Shown: positions 1 through 9,376 of the stretch, piece by piece | Numbering within the stretch: the stretch's first letter is position 1 | Layout: each line of letters opens with the position of its first letter | DNA from: Pseudomonas entomophila | GTDB taxonomy: Bacteria; Pseudomonadota; Gammaproteobacteria; Pseudomonadales; Pseudomonadaceae | Direction: 5' to 3' | Assembly (NCBI RefSeq): GCF_023277925.1 | Contig: NZ_CP063832.1 | Coordinates: 5,377,501-5,441,500, forward strand | Length of the DNA: 64,000 bases | Notes under the pieces: generated by a model | Database searches by the model: none | What the model was told of the DNA's origin: nothing | Seen by the model: only the letters and a program-made list of their open reading frames with translations | Program-made: the position numbers and the translations under genes

Positions 1-1464
1 ATGACGCTTCAGGCACGCTTCGACGACCTGCCGTTGATAATCATCCACTGCCTCGCGCAGTCCGCCCTCGGGCAGCGGCGCGTCGGCGGGTGGCATTTCG
101 GTTGCGACATGCACGGCGGGCACGACGTTGCGCAGGTCCAGGTCCGCGGCCTCCAGCGTGAGAATCTTCGGCCGCTGCCCATGGTGCCCCAACGCCTTGA
201 GCGCCGAACGGCCGATCAGGTGCTCCAGCTCACGCACATTACCCGGCCAGTCGTAGGCCAGCAGCGCGGCCTGGGCATCGGTGGAAAGCCTCAGGCTGCC
301 CAGCCCCAGGCGCGAGCGGTTCTGCTCCAGGAAATAGCCAGCCAGCAACAGTACATCGCGACCCCGTTCGCGCAAGGGGGGGACCTGTAGGGGGTAGACG
401 CTCAGCCGGTGATAGAAGTCGGCACGGTAGTTGCCGTTGCGCACTTCCTCCGCCAGGTCGCGATTGGTCGCGGCGATCAGGCGCACATCCACCTGGTGTT
501 CGCGGTCTGAGCCCAGCCGTTGCAACTGGCCACTCTGCAGCACGCGCAACAGCTTGGCCTGCACAGCCAGCGGTAATTCGCCGACTTCATCGAGGAACAG
601 GGTGCCGCCGTTGGCCAGCTCGAACTTGCCACGCCGTTCGCCATGGGCGCCGGTGAAGGCGCCGCGCACATGACCGAACAGTTCGCTTTCCACCAGGGTG
701 TCGGGCAATGCGGCGCAGTTCAGGCTGATCATCGGCTTGTCGGCGCGGTTGCTGGCGCTATGCAGTGCCTGGGCCACCAGCTCCTTGCCGACGCCGGTTT
801 CGCCGGTGATCAGCACGGTCAGGTCGCTGCCGCCGACCAGGCGGATTTCCTCGACCAGGTGCTTGTGCGCCTTGCTCTGGCCGATCAGTTCCCTGTCCTG
901 GCCGCTGGCCTGGCGGTACACCTCGGCGCGTTGGTGCTCGTCCTCGGCACGCAGGGCCAAGTGCTCGATGCGCTCGGCCACGGTGACGGTGGCGGCGGCC
1001 AGGCTGGCGAAGGCTTGCAGGGCATCGAGCTCCAGGCTCTGGAACTGGCCGGGGGTGAGGGCGTCGAGGGTCAGCAGCCCCCAGGGGCGTTCGTCGACCA
1101 TCAAGGGGCAACCCATGCAGTCATGTACTTCGAGGTCGGCGTGGGTGGCGTTCACCAGGCCGTCGTAGGGGTCGGGCAACGGGCTGTCGCTGGCGAAACG
1201 GGTCGGTTCCGGGCGGCTGAGCAGCGCCTGGAAGCGTGGGTGCTCGCTGACCCGGAAGCGGCGACCGAGGGTGTCAGGTGACAGGCCGTCGACCGCCAGC
1301 GGCACCAGCCACTCGCCATCAAGGCGCAACAGCGCCGCGGCGTCACATGGCAGCAGGCCGCGCATGGCCTGGAGCAGACGGCGGTAGCGCTCCTGGTCGG
1401 GCAGGTCGCAGGACAGGTCGCTGACCAGGGGGAGGAGGGCGGTGAGCAGGGGTTTTGCAGTCAT
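1..1464 (-). CDS. norR: NorR, nitric-oxide-responsive sigma54-dependent activator (partial, 3' end outside window)
   Basis: The reverse strand is open for 488 codons from an ATG at 1464 to the window edge. The N-terminus ([18 protein letters not shown]) and the following region match the GAF sensor of NorR, which carries a non-haem iron that binds NO. An AAA+ sigma54-interaction domain follows. The last visible codons read [11 protein letters not shown], the linker just before the C-terminal helix-turn-helix in this family, so only about 20-30 residues are missing. NorR activates genes of NO detoxification with RNA polymerase sigma54. It is divergent from the flavohemoglobin gene hmp, its expected target, with two NorR-like operators between them. 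Confidence 0.93.
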   Translation of the reverse strand, partial: MTAKPLLTALLPLVSDLSCDLPDQERYRRLLQAMRGLLPCDAAALLRLDGEWLVPLAVDGLSPDTLGRRFRVSEHPRFQALLSRPEPTRFASDSPLPDPYDGLVNATHADLEVHDCMGCPLMVDERPWGLLTLDALTPGQFQSLELDALQAFASLAAATVTVAERIEHLALRAEDEHQRAEVYRQASGQDRELIGQSKAHKHLVEEIRLVGGSDLTVLITGETGVGKELVAQALHSASNRADKPMISLNCAALPDTLVESELFGHVRGAFTGAHGERRGKFELANGGTLFLDEVGELPLAVQAKLLRVLQSGQLQRLGSDREHQVDVRLIAATNRDLAEEVRNGNYRADFYHRLSVYPLQVPPLRERGRDVLLLAGYFLEQNRSRLGLGSLRLSTDAQAALLAYDWPGNVRELEHLIGRSALKALGHHGQRPKILTLEAADLDLRNVVPAVHVATEMPPADAPLPEGGLREAVDDYQRQVVEACLKRH

Positions 1465-1478
1465 ATGGACTCCTGTTG

Positions 1479-1489
1479 GTCGGAATGAC
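1479..1489. promoter_or_regulatory. Candidate NorR operator 1 (GT-N7-AC)
   Basis: GTCGGAATGAC fits the GT-N7-AC core described for NorR enhancer sites. It lies in the 155-bp gap between norR and hmp, and its centre is 26 bp from a second match. Two matches at this spacing in the right gap support the call, but the motif is short. Confidence 0.45.
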
Positions 1490-1502
1490 TATACGCTTGG
1501 GT

Positions 1503-1517
1503 GTGTCCTTATGACAC
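1503..1517. promoter_or_regulatory. Candidate NorR operator 2, inside palindrome GTGTC-N5-GACAC
   Basis: GTGTCCTTATGACAC is a perfect 5-bp inverted repeat with a GT-N7-AC core at 1505-1515. It lies about 105 bp upstream of the hmp start, a reasonable distance for a sigma54 enhancer site. Confidence 0.5.
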
Positions 1518-1619
1518 CTATAATGCTCAAGCCCCTGAATTCATTGGCTTTTAAAGTTGGCACGATTGCTGAAGCAACGATGACAACTATTCGAAGCCAC
1601 AGGCTCAGGAGTCGCTGCA

Positions 1620-2798
1620 ATGCTCAATGCCGAACAACGTGCAATCATCAAGGCCACTGTTCCCCTGCTGGAAAGCGGTGGCGAGGCGCTGACCACCCAC
1701 TTCTACAAGTTGATGCTCAGTGAATACCCCGAAGTACGCCCCCTGTTCAACCAGGCCCACCAGGCCAGTGGCGACCAGCCACGTGCCCTGGCCAACGGCG
1801 TGCTGATGTATGCCAAGCACATCGACCAGCTTGAGCAGCTCGGTGGCCTGGTCGGGCAGATCATCAACAAGCATGTGGCCTTGCAGATCCTGCCCGAGCA
1901 CTACCCGATCGTCGGCGGCTGCCTGCTGCGCGCCATCGAGGAAGTGCTGGGCAAGGATATCGCTACGCCCGAGGTGATCGCCGCCTGGGCTGCCGCCTAT
2001 GGGCAGCTGGCCGATATCCTCATCGGCGCCGAAGAGAGCCTGTACAAGCAGAAGGAAGAAACCGCCGGTGGCTGGCGCGGCGCCCGCGCGTTCCGCCTGG
2101 TGCGCCGCGAGCAGGAAAGCCGCGAGGTGGTCTCGTTCTACTTCGCCCCGGTAGATGGCAAGCCGGTGATCAAGGCCGAGCCGGGCCAGTACATTGGGCT
2201 GCAACTCTTCATCGGCGGCGTCGAGCAGCGCCGCAACTATTCCCTGTCGGCCCTGTGCGACGGTGAGCAGTACCGCATCAGCGTCAAGCGCGAGGCTGAA
2301 GGCAAGGTTTCCAACTACCTCCACGACGAACTGATGGTGGGCGCGACGGTGCAGCTGTTCCCGCCTTCCGGTGACTTCACCCTGGCCGCCAGCGACAAGC
2401 CGCTGGTGCTGATCAGTGGCGGCGTGGGCATCACCCCGACCCTGGCCATGCTCGAGGCGGCGCTGAAGACCGAGCGGCCGGTGCACTTCATCCACTGCGC
2501 GCGCAATGGCGCGGTGCATGCGTTCCGTGACTGGGTCGACGGGCTGGCAGCGAAGCATCCGCAACTCAAGCGCTTCTATTGCTACGCCGAAGACGACGGC
2601 AGCCGCGCCGCAGATGCGGTGGGCCTGCTGGATCAGAACCTGCTGGCCGAGTGGATGCCGCGCGAGCGCGATGTCGATGCCTACTTCCTCGGGCCCAAGG
2701 GCTTCATGGCGGCGATCAAGCGCCAGCTCAAGGGGTTGGGGGTGCCGGAAGGGCAGAGCCGTTATGAGTTCTTCGGGCCGGCGGCGGCGTTGGAGTGA
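1620..2798 (+). CDS. hmp: Flavohemoglobin (nitric oxide dioxygenase)
   Basis: The 392-residue product is the normal size for Hmp. An N-terminal globin domain (residues 1 to about 140, starting MLNAEQRAIIKATVPLL; the proximal-His region LPEHYPIVG is at about 94-102) is followed by a ferredoxin-reductase-type FAD domain (RRNYSLS near 206) and an NAD(P)-binding domain (ISGGVGITPTLAMLE near 265-280). The enzyme oxidises NO to nitrate with O2 and NAD(P)H in the cytoplasm. An AGGAG ribosome site lies 6 bp before the ATG. It is divergent from norR, which presumably activates it under nitrosative stress. It is monocistronic: REP hairpins follow the stop codon. Confidence 0.96.
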   Translation: MLNAEQRAIIKATVPLLESGGEALTTHFYKLMLSEYPEVRPLFNQAHQASGDQPRALANGVLMYAKHIDQLEQLGGLVGQIINKHVALQILPEHYPIVGGCLLRAIEEVLGKDIATPEVIAAWAAAYGQLADILIGAEESLYKQKEETAGGWRGARAFRLVRREQESREVVSFYFAPVDGKPVIKAEPGQYIGLQLFIGGVEQRRNYSLSALCDGEQYRISVKREAEGKVSNYLHDELMVGATVQLFPPSGDFTLAASDKPLVLISGGVGITPTLAMLEAALKTERPVHFIHCARNGAVHAFRDWVDGLAAKHPQLKRFYCYAEDDGSRAADAVGLLDQNLLAEWMPRERDVDAYFLGPKGFMAAIKRQLKGLGVPEGQSRYEFFGPAAALE

Positions 2799-2818
2799 TC
2801 GGTAGCGCTTACTGACGG

Positions 2819-2872
2819 TTCGCCGGCAAGCCGGCTCCTACAGGTTCCGTGGGAGCTGGCTTGTCGGCGAAC
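2819..2872. repeat. Paired inverted REP elements downstream of hmp
   Basis: TTCGCCGGCAAGCCGGCTCCTACAG (2819-2843) faces a diverged inverse copy, GGGAGCTGGCTTGTCGGCGAA (2851-2871). The GCCGGC…GTAGGAGC type is a common Pseudomonas REP and may also act as an hmp transcript end or stabiliser. Confidence 0.75.
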
Positions 2873-2882
2873 GGCACTTGAT

Positions 2883-3014
2883 CCCAATCGCTGCGGTTCG
2901 GCGTTCCGCCTTAGCGCTTCCTGCCATGCTCCCGACCGTGGGTAATCGAGAACGAAGCGGACGATTGCAGTCGCAGGGGGCGTTGCAGCCGAGCGCCGAA
3001 CCGCAGCGATTGGG
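2883..3014. repeat. 132-bp element bounded by a perfect 21-bp inverted repeat
   Basis: The 21-bp arm at 2883-2903 (CCCAATCGCTGCGGTTCGG…) has its exact reverse complement at 2994-3014, with a 90-bp spacer lacking a clear ORF. The element differs from the REP family nearby. Most of the 2799-3307 gap upstream of dsbB is this element and unassigned sequence. It could be a MITE-like insertion or the stem of a transcript; neither can be decided from sequence alone. Confidence 0.7.
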
Positions 3015-3307
3015 CCCAGCCCTCTCTATATAAGGAAGATGAAAGCCTCTACACCGGCCTTCATCTTTAATCCTCCTTTAATCACTGTATCCTTCACTCC
3101 CGAGTGTCGAGGGGCCGTGCCCTGTCCGGCGCTCGGGCCGCCGTGTTTTTCACGCGCGGTGGTTGAACCGAAACCGACCTGCTCGGTCCTAGGTCAACGG
3201 TGGATAGCCGCACGCCCCGCCTCGACACATTCAAAGGTCATCTCCAGCGTGTAGACTTGGCGCCCTCGGGCAGCCAACGCTGCCACTCTCCATCGAAGGA
3301 ATCGGCA

Positions 3308-3814
3308 ATGAACGAACTCTCATCGCGCCTGAATCGGGAACGGCGCTTTCTGGTGCTCCTCGGCGTGATCTGCCTGGCGCTGATCGGCGGCGCCCTGTAC
3401 ATGCAGGTGGTACTCGGAGAAGCCCCTTGCCCACTGTGCATCCTGCAACGCTATGCGCTGCTGTTCATCGCGATCTTCGCCTTCATCGCCGCCGCCATGC
3501 CGGGGCGCAAGAGCCTGACCTTGTTCGAGGTGCTGGTGGTGCTCAGCGCCATCGGTGGCATCGTTGCAGCCGGCAACCATGTGTATATACTCGCCAACCC
3601 GATGGTCAGCTGCGGCATAGACACGCTGCAACCCATCGTCGACGACCTGCCGCTGGCCAAGCTGTGGCCGCTGGCGTTCCAGGTCGATGGCTTCTGCTCC
3701 ACGCCGTACCCACCGATCCTGGGGTTGTCGCTCGCGCAATGGGCTCTGGTCGCCTTCGTGCTGACCACCGTGCTGGTCCCCCTGGGGATCTACCGCAACC
3801 GCCGTCGTGGTTAG
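3308..3814 (+). CDS. dsbB: Disulfide bond formation protein DsbB
   Basis: The 168-residue inner-membrane protein has four hydrophobic segments. The periplasmic CPLC redox pair is at residues 41-44, and a second Cys pair lies in VSCGID and DGFCST, as in DsbB, which reoxidises DsbA by passing electrons to quinone. I chose the ATG at 3308 because it is preceded by AAGGAA and gives the family length; an upstream in-frame extension carries no family sequence. The gene sits immediately upstream of the quinol oxidase operon, but a 560-bp regulatory gap separates them. Confidence 0.92.
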   Translation: MNELSSRLNRERRFLVLLGVICLALIGGALYMQVVLGEAPCPLCILQRYALLFIAIFAFIAAAMPGRKSLTLFEVLVVLSAIGGIVAAGNHVYILANPMVSCGIDTLQPIVDDLPLAKLWPLAFQVDGFCSTPYPPILGLSLAQWALVAFVLTTVLVPLGIYRNRRRG

Positions 3815-3879
3815 ACCAAAGTCCCTGATTGACCCAGGTCTATTGCGCGGTGGGAGAAGGCGCAAATCTCGCCGGATGA

Positions 3880-3893
3880 TTGACTAGGATCAA
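3880..3893. promoter_or_regulatory. ANR/FNR-type box upstream of cyo
   Basis: TTGACTAGGATCAA differs at one position from the ANR consensus TTGAT-N4-ATCAA. It lies 480 bp upstream of cyoA in the 559-bp gap 3815-4373, which holds no convincing gene. ANR repression of cyo at low oxygen is known in P. putida; the site itself is a prediction. Confidence 0.5.
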
Positions 3894-3938
3894 GCTGGAG
3901 GCCTTGCGCAATGCAGGTTTCAGGGCTATTCGGCGGGG

Positions 3939-3954
3939 TGCGACAAACTGTCGC
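3939..3954. promoter_or_regulatory. Candidate RoxR/PrrA-family palindrome upstream of cyo
   Basis: TGCGACAAACTGTCGC contains a perfect 6-bp inverted repeat (GCGACA-AAC-TGTCGC) and resembles the GCGRC…GNCGC sites of PrrA/RegA/RoxR redox regulators. RoxSR is a known regulator of terminal oxidases in Pseudomonas. It lies 46 bp after the ANR-like box. The rest of the gap holds a GGGGGCGA…TCGCCCCC hairpin at 4026-4052 and no recognised gene. Confidence 0.4.
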
Positions 3955-4373
3955 GAAGTTGATTTTTCGAGCGCTATTGTTACGGATTCTGTAAAGGACT
4001 GTTGCTCAATAAGTCATAGTCAATGGGGGGCGACCTCACTACAATCGCCCCCAATTTCCGTTCGGCACTGCTTGCAAGTCGCAGGATTGAAGGAAGCCGC
4101 AGCGCTCCCTTTTGCTGACTTCGTCAAGTTTCGCCCAACGGCGATACCGGGCGGACCCCCCTCCGCGTTTTCCCGCACCAAATGGACTTGGTCTGAAGTA
4201 CAGGCCTGTTGCCTACGAAACCATAAGCACCGCTAACCCGCTTGAAGCCAAGATCCTGCAGTCGGATCCCGGGCAGGGGCGTGTACGGGCGCGAATTGCC
4301 GCACTTGGCAGGACGAAGTGTTGGCTACCAAAACACAAATTGCATTGAAGCAAGCTGATCTAGAGGTCGTGAG

Positions 4374-5318
4374 ATGAGTAAAAAGCGTTACCCCAGACTG
4401 TTTGGCATATTGCCCTTTTTAGGCATGCTTTTACTCAGTGGGTGCAACTGGACCCTGCTCGACCCAAAGGGCCAGGTCGGCATTGAGCAGAAGAACCTGA
4501 TCCTGATCGCCACCGGCCTGATGCTGCTGGTGGTCGTGCCCGTGATCATCATGACCCTGGCGTTCGCCTGGAAGTACCGCGCTTCCAACAAGGCCGCCAC
4601 CTACACCCCCGACTGGTCGCACTCGACCAAGATCGAAGCCGCGGTGTGGATCATCCCGATCCTGATCATCATCGCCCTGGGTTACTTCACCTACCACTCC
4701 ACCCACAAGCTGGACCCGTACCGTCCACTGGATTCCGATGTGAAGCCGGTGCAGATCGACGTGGTCGCGCTGGACTGGAAGTGGCTGTTCATCTACCCGG
4801 AGCAGGGCATTGCCACGGTCAACAAGATCGTCTTCCCGGCTAACACCCCGGTCAACTTCCGTGTCACCTCCGACGCCGTGATGAACTCCTTCTTCATCCC
4901 GGGCCTGGGTGGCCAGATCTACGCCATGGCTGGCATGACCACCAAACTGCACCTGATCGCCAACGAGAACGGTGAGTTCGACGGTATCTCCGCCAACTAC
5001 AGCGGCGCCGGCTTCACCGGTATGAAATTCAAGGCGGTTGCCACCTCGCAAGCTGACTTCGATGCATGGGTCGCTGAAGTGAAGGCATCGCCGAAGAAAC
5101 TGGACCAGGCCGAATATGACGCCTTGGCCAAAGCAAGCGAAAACAACCCAGTCGCGCTGTACAGCGAGGCCCAGGCTGACCAGTTCCAGCGCATCGTCGA
5201 CAAGTACGAAGGCATGAACCGCGGTCGTCCTAGCCACGAAGAAGCAGGCAGCAAAGACCTGGCCACTACCAAGGGTGTGGAATCGAGTATGCAACCAGCT
5301 GCCGGTGCAGAGGAGTAA
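4374..5318 (+). CDS. cyoA: Cytochrome bo3 ubiquinol oxidase subunit II
   Basis: The 314-residue protein has an N-terminal lipoprotein signal ending in LLLSGCNW (lipobox LLSGC), two transmembrane segments and a periplasmic cupredoxin-fold domain. Unlike cytochrome c oxidases it lacks the CuA Cys ligands, as expected for a quinol oxidase. CyoA is part of the inner-membrane proton-pumping oxidase that reduces O2 with ubiquinol. The start ATG at 4374 follows a GAGG-rich site. It is the first gene of cyoABCDE. Confidence 0.96.
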   Translation: MSKKRYPRLFGILPFLGMLLLSGCNWTLLDPKGQVGIEQKNLILIATGLMLLVVVPVIIMTLAFAWKYRASNKAATYTPDWSHSTKIEAAVWIIPILIIIALGYFTYHSTHKLDPYRPLDSDVKPVQIDVVALDWKWLFIYPEQGIATVNKIVFPANTPVNFRVTSDAVMNSFFIPGLGGQIYAMAGMTTKLHLIANENGEFDGISANYSGAGFTGMKFKAVATSQADFDAWVAEVKASPKKLDQAEYDALAKASENNPVALYSEAQADQFQRIVDKYEGMNRGRPSHEEAGSKDLATTKGVESSMQPAAGAEE

Positions 5319-5321
5319 GAG

Positions 5322-7343
5322 ATGTTCGGTAAATTAAGCCTGGAGGCGATACCCTATCACGAGCCGATAGTCATGGTGACGCTTGCCATGATCGCGCTCG
5401 GTGGTATCGCCGTCGTTGGTGCCATCACCTATTTCCGCAAGTGGACCTACTTGTGGACCGAGTGGTTGACCACGGTCGACCACAAGAAAATCGGCGTGAT
5501 GTACATCATCGTCGCTATGGTCATGCTGCTGCGCGGCTTCGCCGACGCCATCATGATGCGTACCCAGCTGGCCGCCGCCACCGGTGGCTCCGAAGGCTAC
5601 CTTCCGCCTGAACACTATGACCAGATCTTCACCGCCCACGGTGTGATCATGATCATCTTCATGGCGATGCCGTTCTTCACCGGCCTGATGAACCTCGCGG
5701 TTCCGCTGCAGATCGGTGCACGTGACGTTGCCTTCCCGTTCCTGAACTCCCTGAGCTTCTACCTGCTGCTGGCAGGCGTGCTGCTGGTCAACATCTCGCT
5801 GGGCGTTGGTGAATTCGCCAAGACCGGCTGGGTTGCCTATCCGCCGCTCGCGGGTATCCAGTACAGCCCTGGGGTGGGTGTCGACTACTACATCTGGGCG
5901 CTACAGCTCTCAGGCCTGGGTACGACACTGACCGGCGTGAACTTCCTCGTCACCGTGATGAAGATGCGCGCCCCTGGCATGAAGCTGATGGACATGCCGA
6001 TCTTCACCTGGACCTGCACCTGGGCCAACGTGCTGATCGTCGCTTCGTTCCCGATCCTGACCGCCGCACTCGCCCTGCTGACCGTTGACCGTTATCTGGA
6101 CTTCCACATCTTCACCAACGAGCTTGGTGGGAACCCGATGATGTACGTCAACCTGTTCTGGGCGTGGGGTCACCCTGAGGTCTACATTCTGATCCTGCCG
6201 GCCTTCGGCGTGTTCTCGGAAGTCACCTCGACCTTCGCAGGCAAGCGCCTGTTCGGTCACCACTCGATGATCTACGCATCGGGCGCGATCGCCATCCTGG
6301 GCTTCGCGGTCTGGCTGCACCACTTCTTCACCATGGGTGCCGGCGCCAGCGTCAACACCTTCTTCGGCCTGGCGACGATGCTGATCTCCATTCCGACCGG
6401 TGTGAAGCTGTTCAACTGGCTGTTCACCATCTACCAGGGCCGTCTGCGCTTCACCGCGCCGATCATGTGGACCCTGGGCTTCATGGTCACCTTCTCCATC
6501 GGTGGCATGACCGGCGTTCTGCTGGCTGTTCCAGGTGCCGACTTCGTTCTGCACAACAGCCTGTTCGTGATCGCCCACTTCCACAACGTGATCATCGGTG
6601 GCGCGGTATTCGGCTACATCGCCGGCTTCGCCTTCTGGTTCCCGAAAGCCTTCGGTTTCACCCTGAACGAGAAGTGGGGCAAAGCTGCCTTCTGGTTCTG
6701 GATCTCCGGCTTCTACGTAGCGTTCATGCCGCTGTACGCCCTGGGCTTCATGGGCATGACCCGTCGTCTGAACCACTCCGACAACCCGCTGTGGGAACCC
6801 TACCTGTACGTGGCCGTCGTCGGCGCCGTGCTGATCCTGTTCGGTATCGCCTGCCAGCTGATCCAGATCTACGTCTCGGTTCGCGACCGCAAGGACAACA
6901 TGGACGTCACTGGCGACCCATGGGGCGGCCGTACTCTGGAATGGTCGACTTCGTCGCCACCTCCGTTCTACAACTTCGCTCACATGCCTGAGCATGTTGG
7001 CCTGGACGCCTGGCACGAAGCCAAGCAAGCCGGTGCCGCGTACAAAGCCCCTGCCAAGTACGAAGCGATCCACATGCCGAGCAACACCTCCACCGGTCTG
7101 TTCATGGGCCTGCTGTTGACTGTGTTCGGTTTCGCCTTCATCTGGCACATCTGGTGGCTGGTGGGTGCGAGCCTGGTTGCGACCATCGCTGTCTTCGTTC
7201 GCCACGCCGCGCGTGACGACCAGGGCTACATGGTTCCGGCCGAAGAAGTGGCGCGCATCGAAGGCGAGCGCATGAAAGCGCTGGCCAAGGCTGGTGCACT
7301 GCCTGCCGGCGGCGCACGTGTCGAATCGTTTGAACGGGTGTAA
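5322..7343 (+). CDS. cyoB: Cytochrome bo3 ubiquinol oxidase subunit I
   Basis: The 673-residue catalytic subunit has the usual Cyo length. Haem-copper oxidase signatures are visible: the low-spin haem His in FTAHGVIMI, the CuB/Tyr helix [14 protein letters not shown], the His pair in WLHHFFTMG, and [12 protein letters not shown] for the haem axial ligands. It reduces O2 to water and pumps protons. It starts 3 bp after the cyoA stop codon, so the two are translationally close. Confidence 0.98.
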   Translation: MFGKLSLEAIPYHEPIVMVTLAMIALGGIAVVGAITYFRKWTYLWTEWLTTVDHKKIGVMYIIVAMVMLLRGFADAIMMRTQLAAATGGSEGYLPPEHYDQIFTAHGVIMIIFMAMPFFTGLMNLAVPLQIGARDVAFPFLNSLSFYLLLAGVLLVNISLGVGEFAKTGWVAYPPLAGIQYSPGVGVDYYIWALQLSGLGTTLTGVNFLVTVMKMRAPGMKLMDMPIFTWTCTWANVLIVASFPILTAALALLTVDRYLDFHIFTNELGGNPMMYVNLFWAWGHPEVYILILPAFGVFSEVTSTFAGKRLFGHHSMIYASGAIAILGFAVWLHHFFTMGAGASVNTFFGLATMLISIPTGVKLFNWLFTIYQGRLRFTAPIMWTLGFMVTFSIGGMTGVLLAVPGADFVLHNSLFVIAHFHNVIIGGAVFGYIAGFAFWFPKAFGFTLNEKWGKAAFWFWISGFYVAFMPLYALGFMGMTRRLNHSDNPLWEPYLYVAVVGAVLILFGIACQLIQIYVSVRDRKDNMDVTGDPWGGRTLEWSTSSPPPFYNFAHMPEHVGLDAWHEAKQAGAAYKAPAKYEAIHMPSNTSTGLFMGLLLTVFGFAFIWHIWWLVGASLVATIAVFVRHAARDDQGYMVPAEEVARIEGERMKALAKAGALPAGGARVESFERV

Positions 7344-7346
7344 TCA

Positions 7347-7970
7347 ATGTCCAGTCAAGTAATGCACGGTGCTGCTCATGGTCACGACCATGGGCATGAT
7401 GACCACCACCACGACTCGGGCCAGATGACCGTCCTCGGTTTCTGGCTGTACCTGATGACCGACTGCATCCTGTTTGCGTCGCTCTTCGCCACCTACGCGG
7501 TGCTGTCCGGCAGTTTTGCCGGCGGCCCGTCGGGTCACGACATCTTCCAGCTCGACTTCGTGCTGGTCGAAACCGCGTTCCTGCTGCTGTCCTCGATCAC
7601 CTTCGGCTTCGCCATGCTGAAGATGTTCGACGGCAAGAAGGCAGGCGTGCTGGGCTGGTTGGCTGTGACCTTCCTGTTCGGTGCAGGCTTCATCGCGATG
7701 GAAATCTATGAGTTCCATCACCTGATCGCCGAAGGCTTCGGCCCGCAGCGCAGTGGCTTCCTGTCGGCGTTCTTCGCCCTGGTAGGGACCCACGGCCTGC
7801 ACGTGACCGCCGGCCTGATCTGGATGGCGATCATGATGTATCAGATCAACAAGCACGGCATCACGCCGACCGCCAAGACCCGCATGAGCTGCCTGAGCCT
7901 GTTCTGGCACTTCCTGGACGTGGTCTGGATCTGCGTGTTCACCGTCGTCTACCTGCTGGGAGTTCTGTAA
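7347..7970 (+). CDS. cyoC: Cytochrome bo3 ubiquinol oxidase subunit III
   Basis: The 207-residue membrane protein has five predicted transmembrane helices and the subunit III motif [13 protein letters not shown]. It begins with a His-rich cytoplasmic tail ([17 protein letters not shown]), longer in histidines than most homologues. It starts 3 bp after cyoB and its stop codon overlaps the cyoD start. It stabilises the oxidase core. Confidence 0.96.
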   Translation: MSSQVMHGAAHGHDHGHDDHHHDSGQMTVLGFWLYLMTDCILFASLFATYAVLSGSFAGGPSGHDIFQLDFVLVETAFLLLSSITFGFAMLKMFDGKKAGVLGWLAVTFLFGAGFIAMEIYEFHHLIAEGFGPQRSGFLSAFFALVGTHGLHVTAGLIWMAIMMYQINKHGITPTAKTRMSCLSLFWHFLDVVWICVFTVVYLLGVL

Positions 7971-8302
7971 TGGCTAGCGCACACGACACTCATCACGAGG
8001 GTAACCACGGTAGCGTGAAGTCGTACATGATCGGCTTCGTGCTGTCGATCATCCTGACCGCGATCCCGTTCGGCCTGGTGATGTTCCCGAGCCTGCCGAA
8101 GAACCTGACCGTCCTGGTCGTGGTGGCCATGGCCGTCATCCAGGTGGTGGTGCACCTCGTGTACTTCCTGCACATGGACCGCTCGAAAGAGCAACGTTCC
8201 AACGTGTCGACGTTCCTGTTCACTGTTCTGGTAATCGCGCTGCTGGTCGGCCTGTCGCTGTGGATCATGTTCAGCATCCACTTCGAAATGCTGGCCAAGT
8301 GA
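7970..8302 (+). CDS. cyoD: Cytochrome bo3 ubiquinol oxidase subunit IV
   Basis: The 110-residue protein has three transmembrane segments typical of CyoD, including the conserved VQVVVHLVYFLHMD-like stretch (here VIQVVVHLVYFLHMDRS). The start overlaps the cyoC stop by one base (TAATG), which indicates coupling. It assists assembly of the CuB centre in subunit I. Confidence 0.95.
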   Translation: MASAHDTHHEGNHGSVKSYMIGFVLSIILTAIPFGLVMFPSLPKNLTVLVVVAMAVIQVVVHLVYFLHMDRSKEQRSNVSTFLFTVLVIALLVGLSLWIMFSIHFEMLAK

Positions 8303-8313
8303 GGTAAGACTGC

Positions 8314-9201
8314 ATGTCCGTTAAGCACTTTATCCAAATCACCAAACCGGGGATCATTTTCGGTAACGTGCTTTCCGTGGCAGGCGGCTTCTTCCTTGCC
8401 TCGAAGGGCCATGTGGACTTCGCCCTGTTCCTGGCGGTGGTGATCGGTACTTCGCTGGTGGTCGCGTCCGGATGCGTGTTCAACAACTGCATCGACCGTG
8501 ACATCGACCACAAGATGGAGCGCACCAAGAACCGCGTCATGGTGCAGGGTGGCATGTCGCTGACCCTCGCGCTGGCTTACGCCACCCTGCTCGGGGTGGC
8601 CGGCTTCAGCCTGCTGTATGTCCAGGCCAACCCGCTGGCGGCGTTCTGCGCGCTGGTCGGCTTCGTCGTCTACGTCGGTTTCTACAGCCTTTGGCTGAAG
8701 CGCAAATCGGTGCACGGCACCTTGGTTGGCAGCCTGTCCGGTGCCATGCCTCCGGTGATCGGCTACTGCGCCGTGAGCAACAGCTTCGACCTGGCTGCGG
8801 TGACGTTGCTGGTGATGTTCAGCCTGTGGCAGATGCCGCACAGCTTCGCCATCGCCATCTTCCGCTTCAAGGACTACAGCGCCGCCAACATTCCGGTCCT
8901 GCCGGTGGCGCGCGGTATCCTGGCGGCGAAGAAGCAGATCGTGCTGTACGTGCTGGCCTTCGTCCTCGCCACTGTCATGCTGACCCTCGGCGGCTACGCC
9001 GGCCTGGGTTACCTCGCCGTGGCGGCCGCCATGGGCCTGTACTGGCTGTACATGGCCTGGGGTGGCTACAAGGCTGAGGACGACAGCAAGTGGGCACGCA
9101 AGGTGTTTGGCTTCTCCATCCTCACCGTCACCGCCCTGAGCGTGATGATGTCGGTGGACAGCCAGACCGCGGCCGATGTGCTGATGACCTACGCACGCTG
9201 A
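8314..9201 (+). CDS. cyoE: Protohaem IX farnesyltransferase (haem O synthase)
   Basis: The 295-residue UbiA-family prenyltransferase has seven to nine transmembrane segments. The Asp-rich motif [18 protein letters not shown] (about residues 57-74) binds farnesyl diphosphate through Mg2+. It makes haem O, the cofactor of the CyoB active site. It is the last gene of the cyo operon and a strong terminator follows. Confidence 0.96.
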   Translation: MSVKHFIQITKPGIIFGNVLSVAGGFFLASKGHVDFALFLAVVIGTSLVVASGCVFNNCIDRDIDHKMERTKNRVMVQGGMSLTLALAYATLLGVAGFSLLYVQANPLAAFCALVGFVVYVGFYSLWLKRKSVHGTLVGSLSGAMPPVIGYCAVSNSFDLAAVTLLVMFSLWQMPHSFAIAIFRFKDYSAANIPVLPVARGILAAKKQIVLYVLAFVLATVMLTLGGYAGLGYLAVAAAMGLYWLYMAWGGYKAEDDSKWARKVFGFSILTVTALSVMMSVDSQTAADVLMTYAR

Positions 9202-9220
9202 CAGCTGCCTGTACCGCGAA

Positions 9221-9250
9221 ACGCCCCGGCTTGCCGGGGCGTTTTTTTTT
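9221..9250 (+). terminator. Rho-independent terminator of cyoABCDE
   Basis: A 10-bp GC-rich stem (ACGCCCCGGC / GCCGGGGCGT) with a TT loop is followed by nine T residues, 20 bp after the cyoE stop. Confidence 0.93.
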
Positions 9251-9276
9251 GTGTGGGAAATTACATAAGTATCCAG

Positions 9277-9306
9277 TTGACAGGGTCACGTACTTTGCAG
9301 GATTTT
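9277..9306 (+). promoter_or_regulatory. Possible sigma70 promoter of the isocyanide cluster
   Basis: A perfect -35 hexamer TTGACA (9277-9282) lies 18 bp before a weak -10 (GATTTT, 9301-9306), after the cyo terminator and about 70 bp before the first gene of the cluster. The -10 is poor. Confidence 0.3.
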
Positions 9307-9376
9307 ATCCGCCGCAGGTCAGGATGACCTGGCGGCCGTGGGTTGGCCGTACCCTCTTCCGACAAAGGACTGTACC

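Noticed and set aside
643..1281. Plus-strand ORF of 212 codons inside norR
   Set aside because: The minus strand encodes recognisable NorR throughout, so this is an antisense shadow.
1544..1575. Sigma54 (-24/-12) promoter for hmp
   Set aside because: TTGGCAC and TTGGC elements are present, but no GC lies at the required GG-N10-GC distance, so I could not support it.
3880..4236. ORF of 118 codons in the cyo leader
   Set aside because: No ribosome site, no family, and it overlaps likely regulatory sites.
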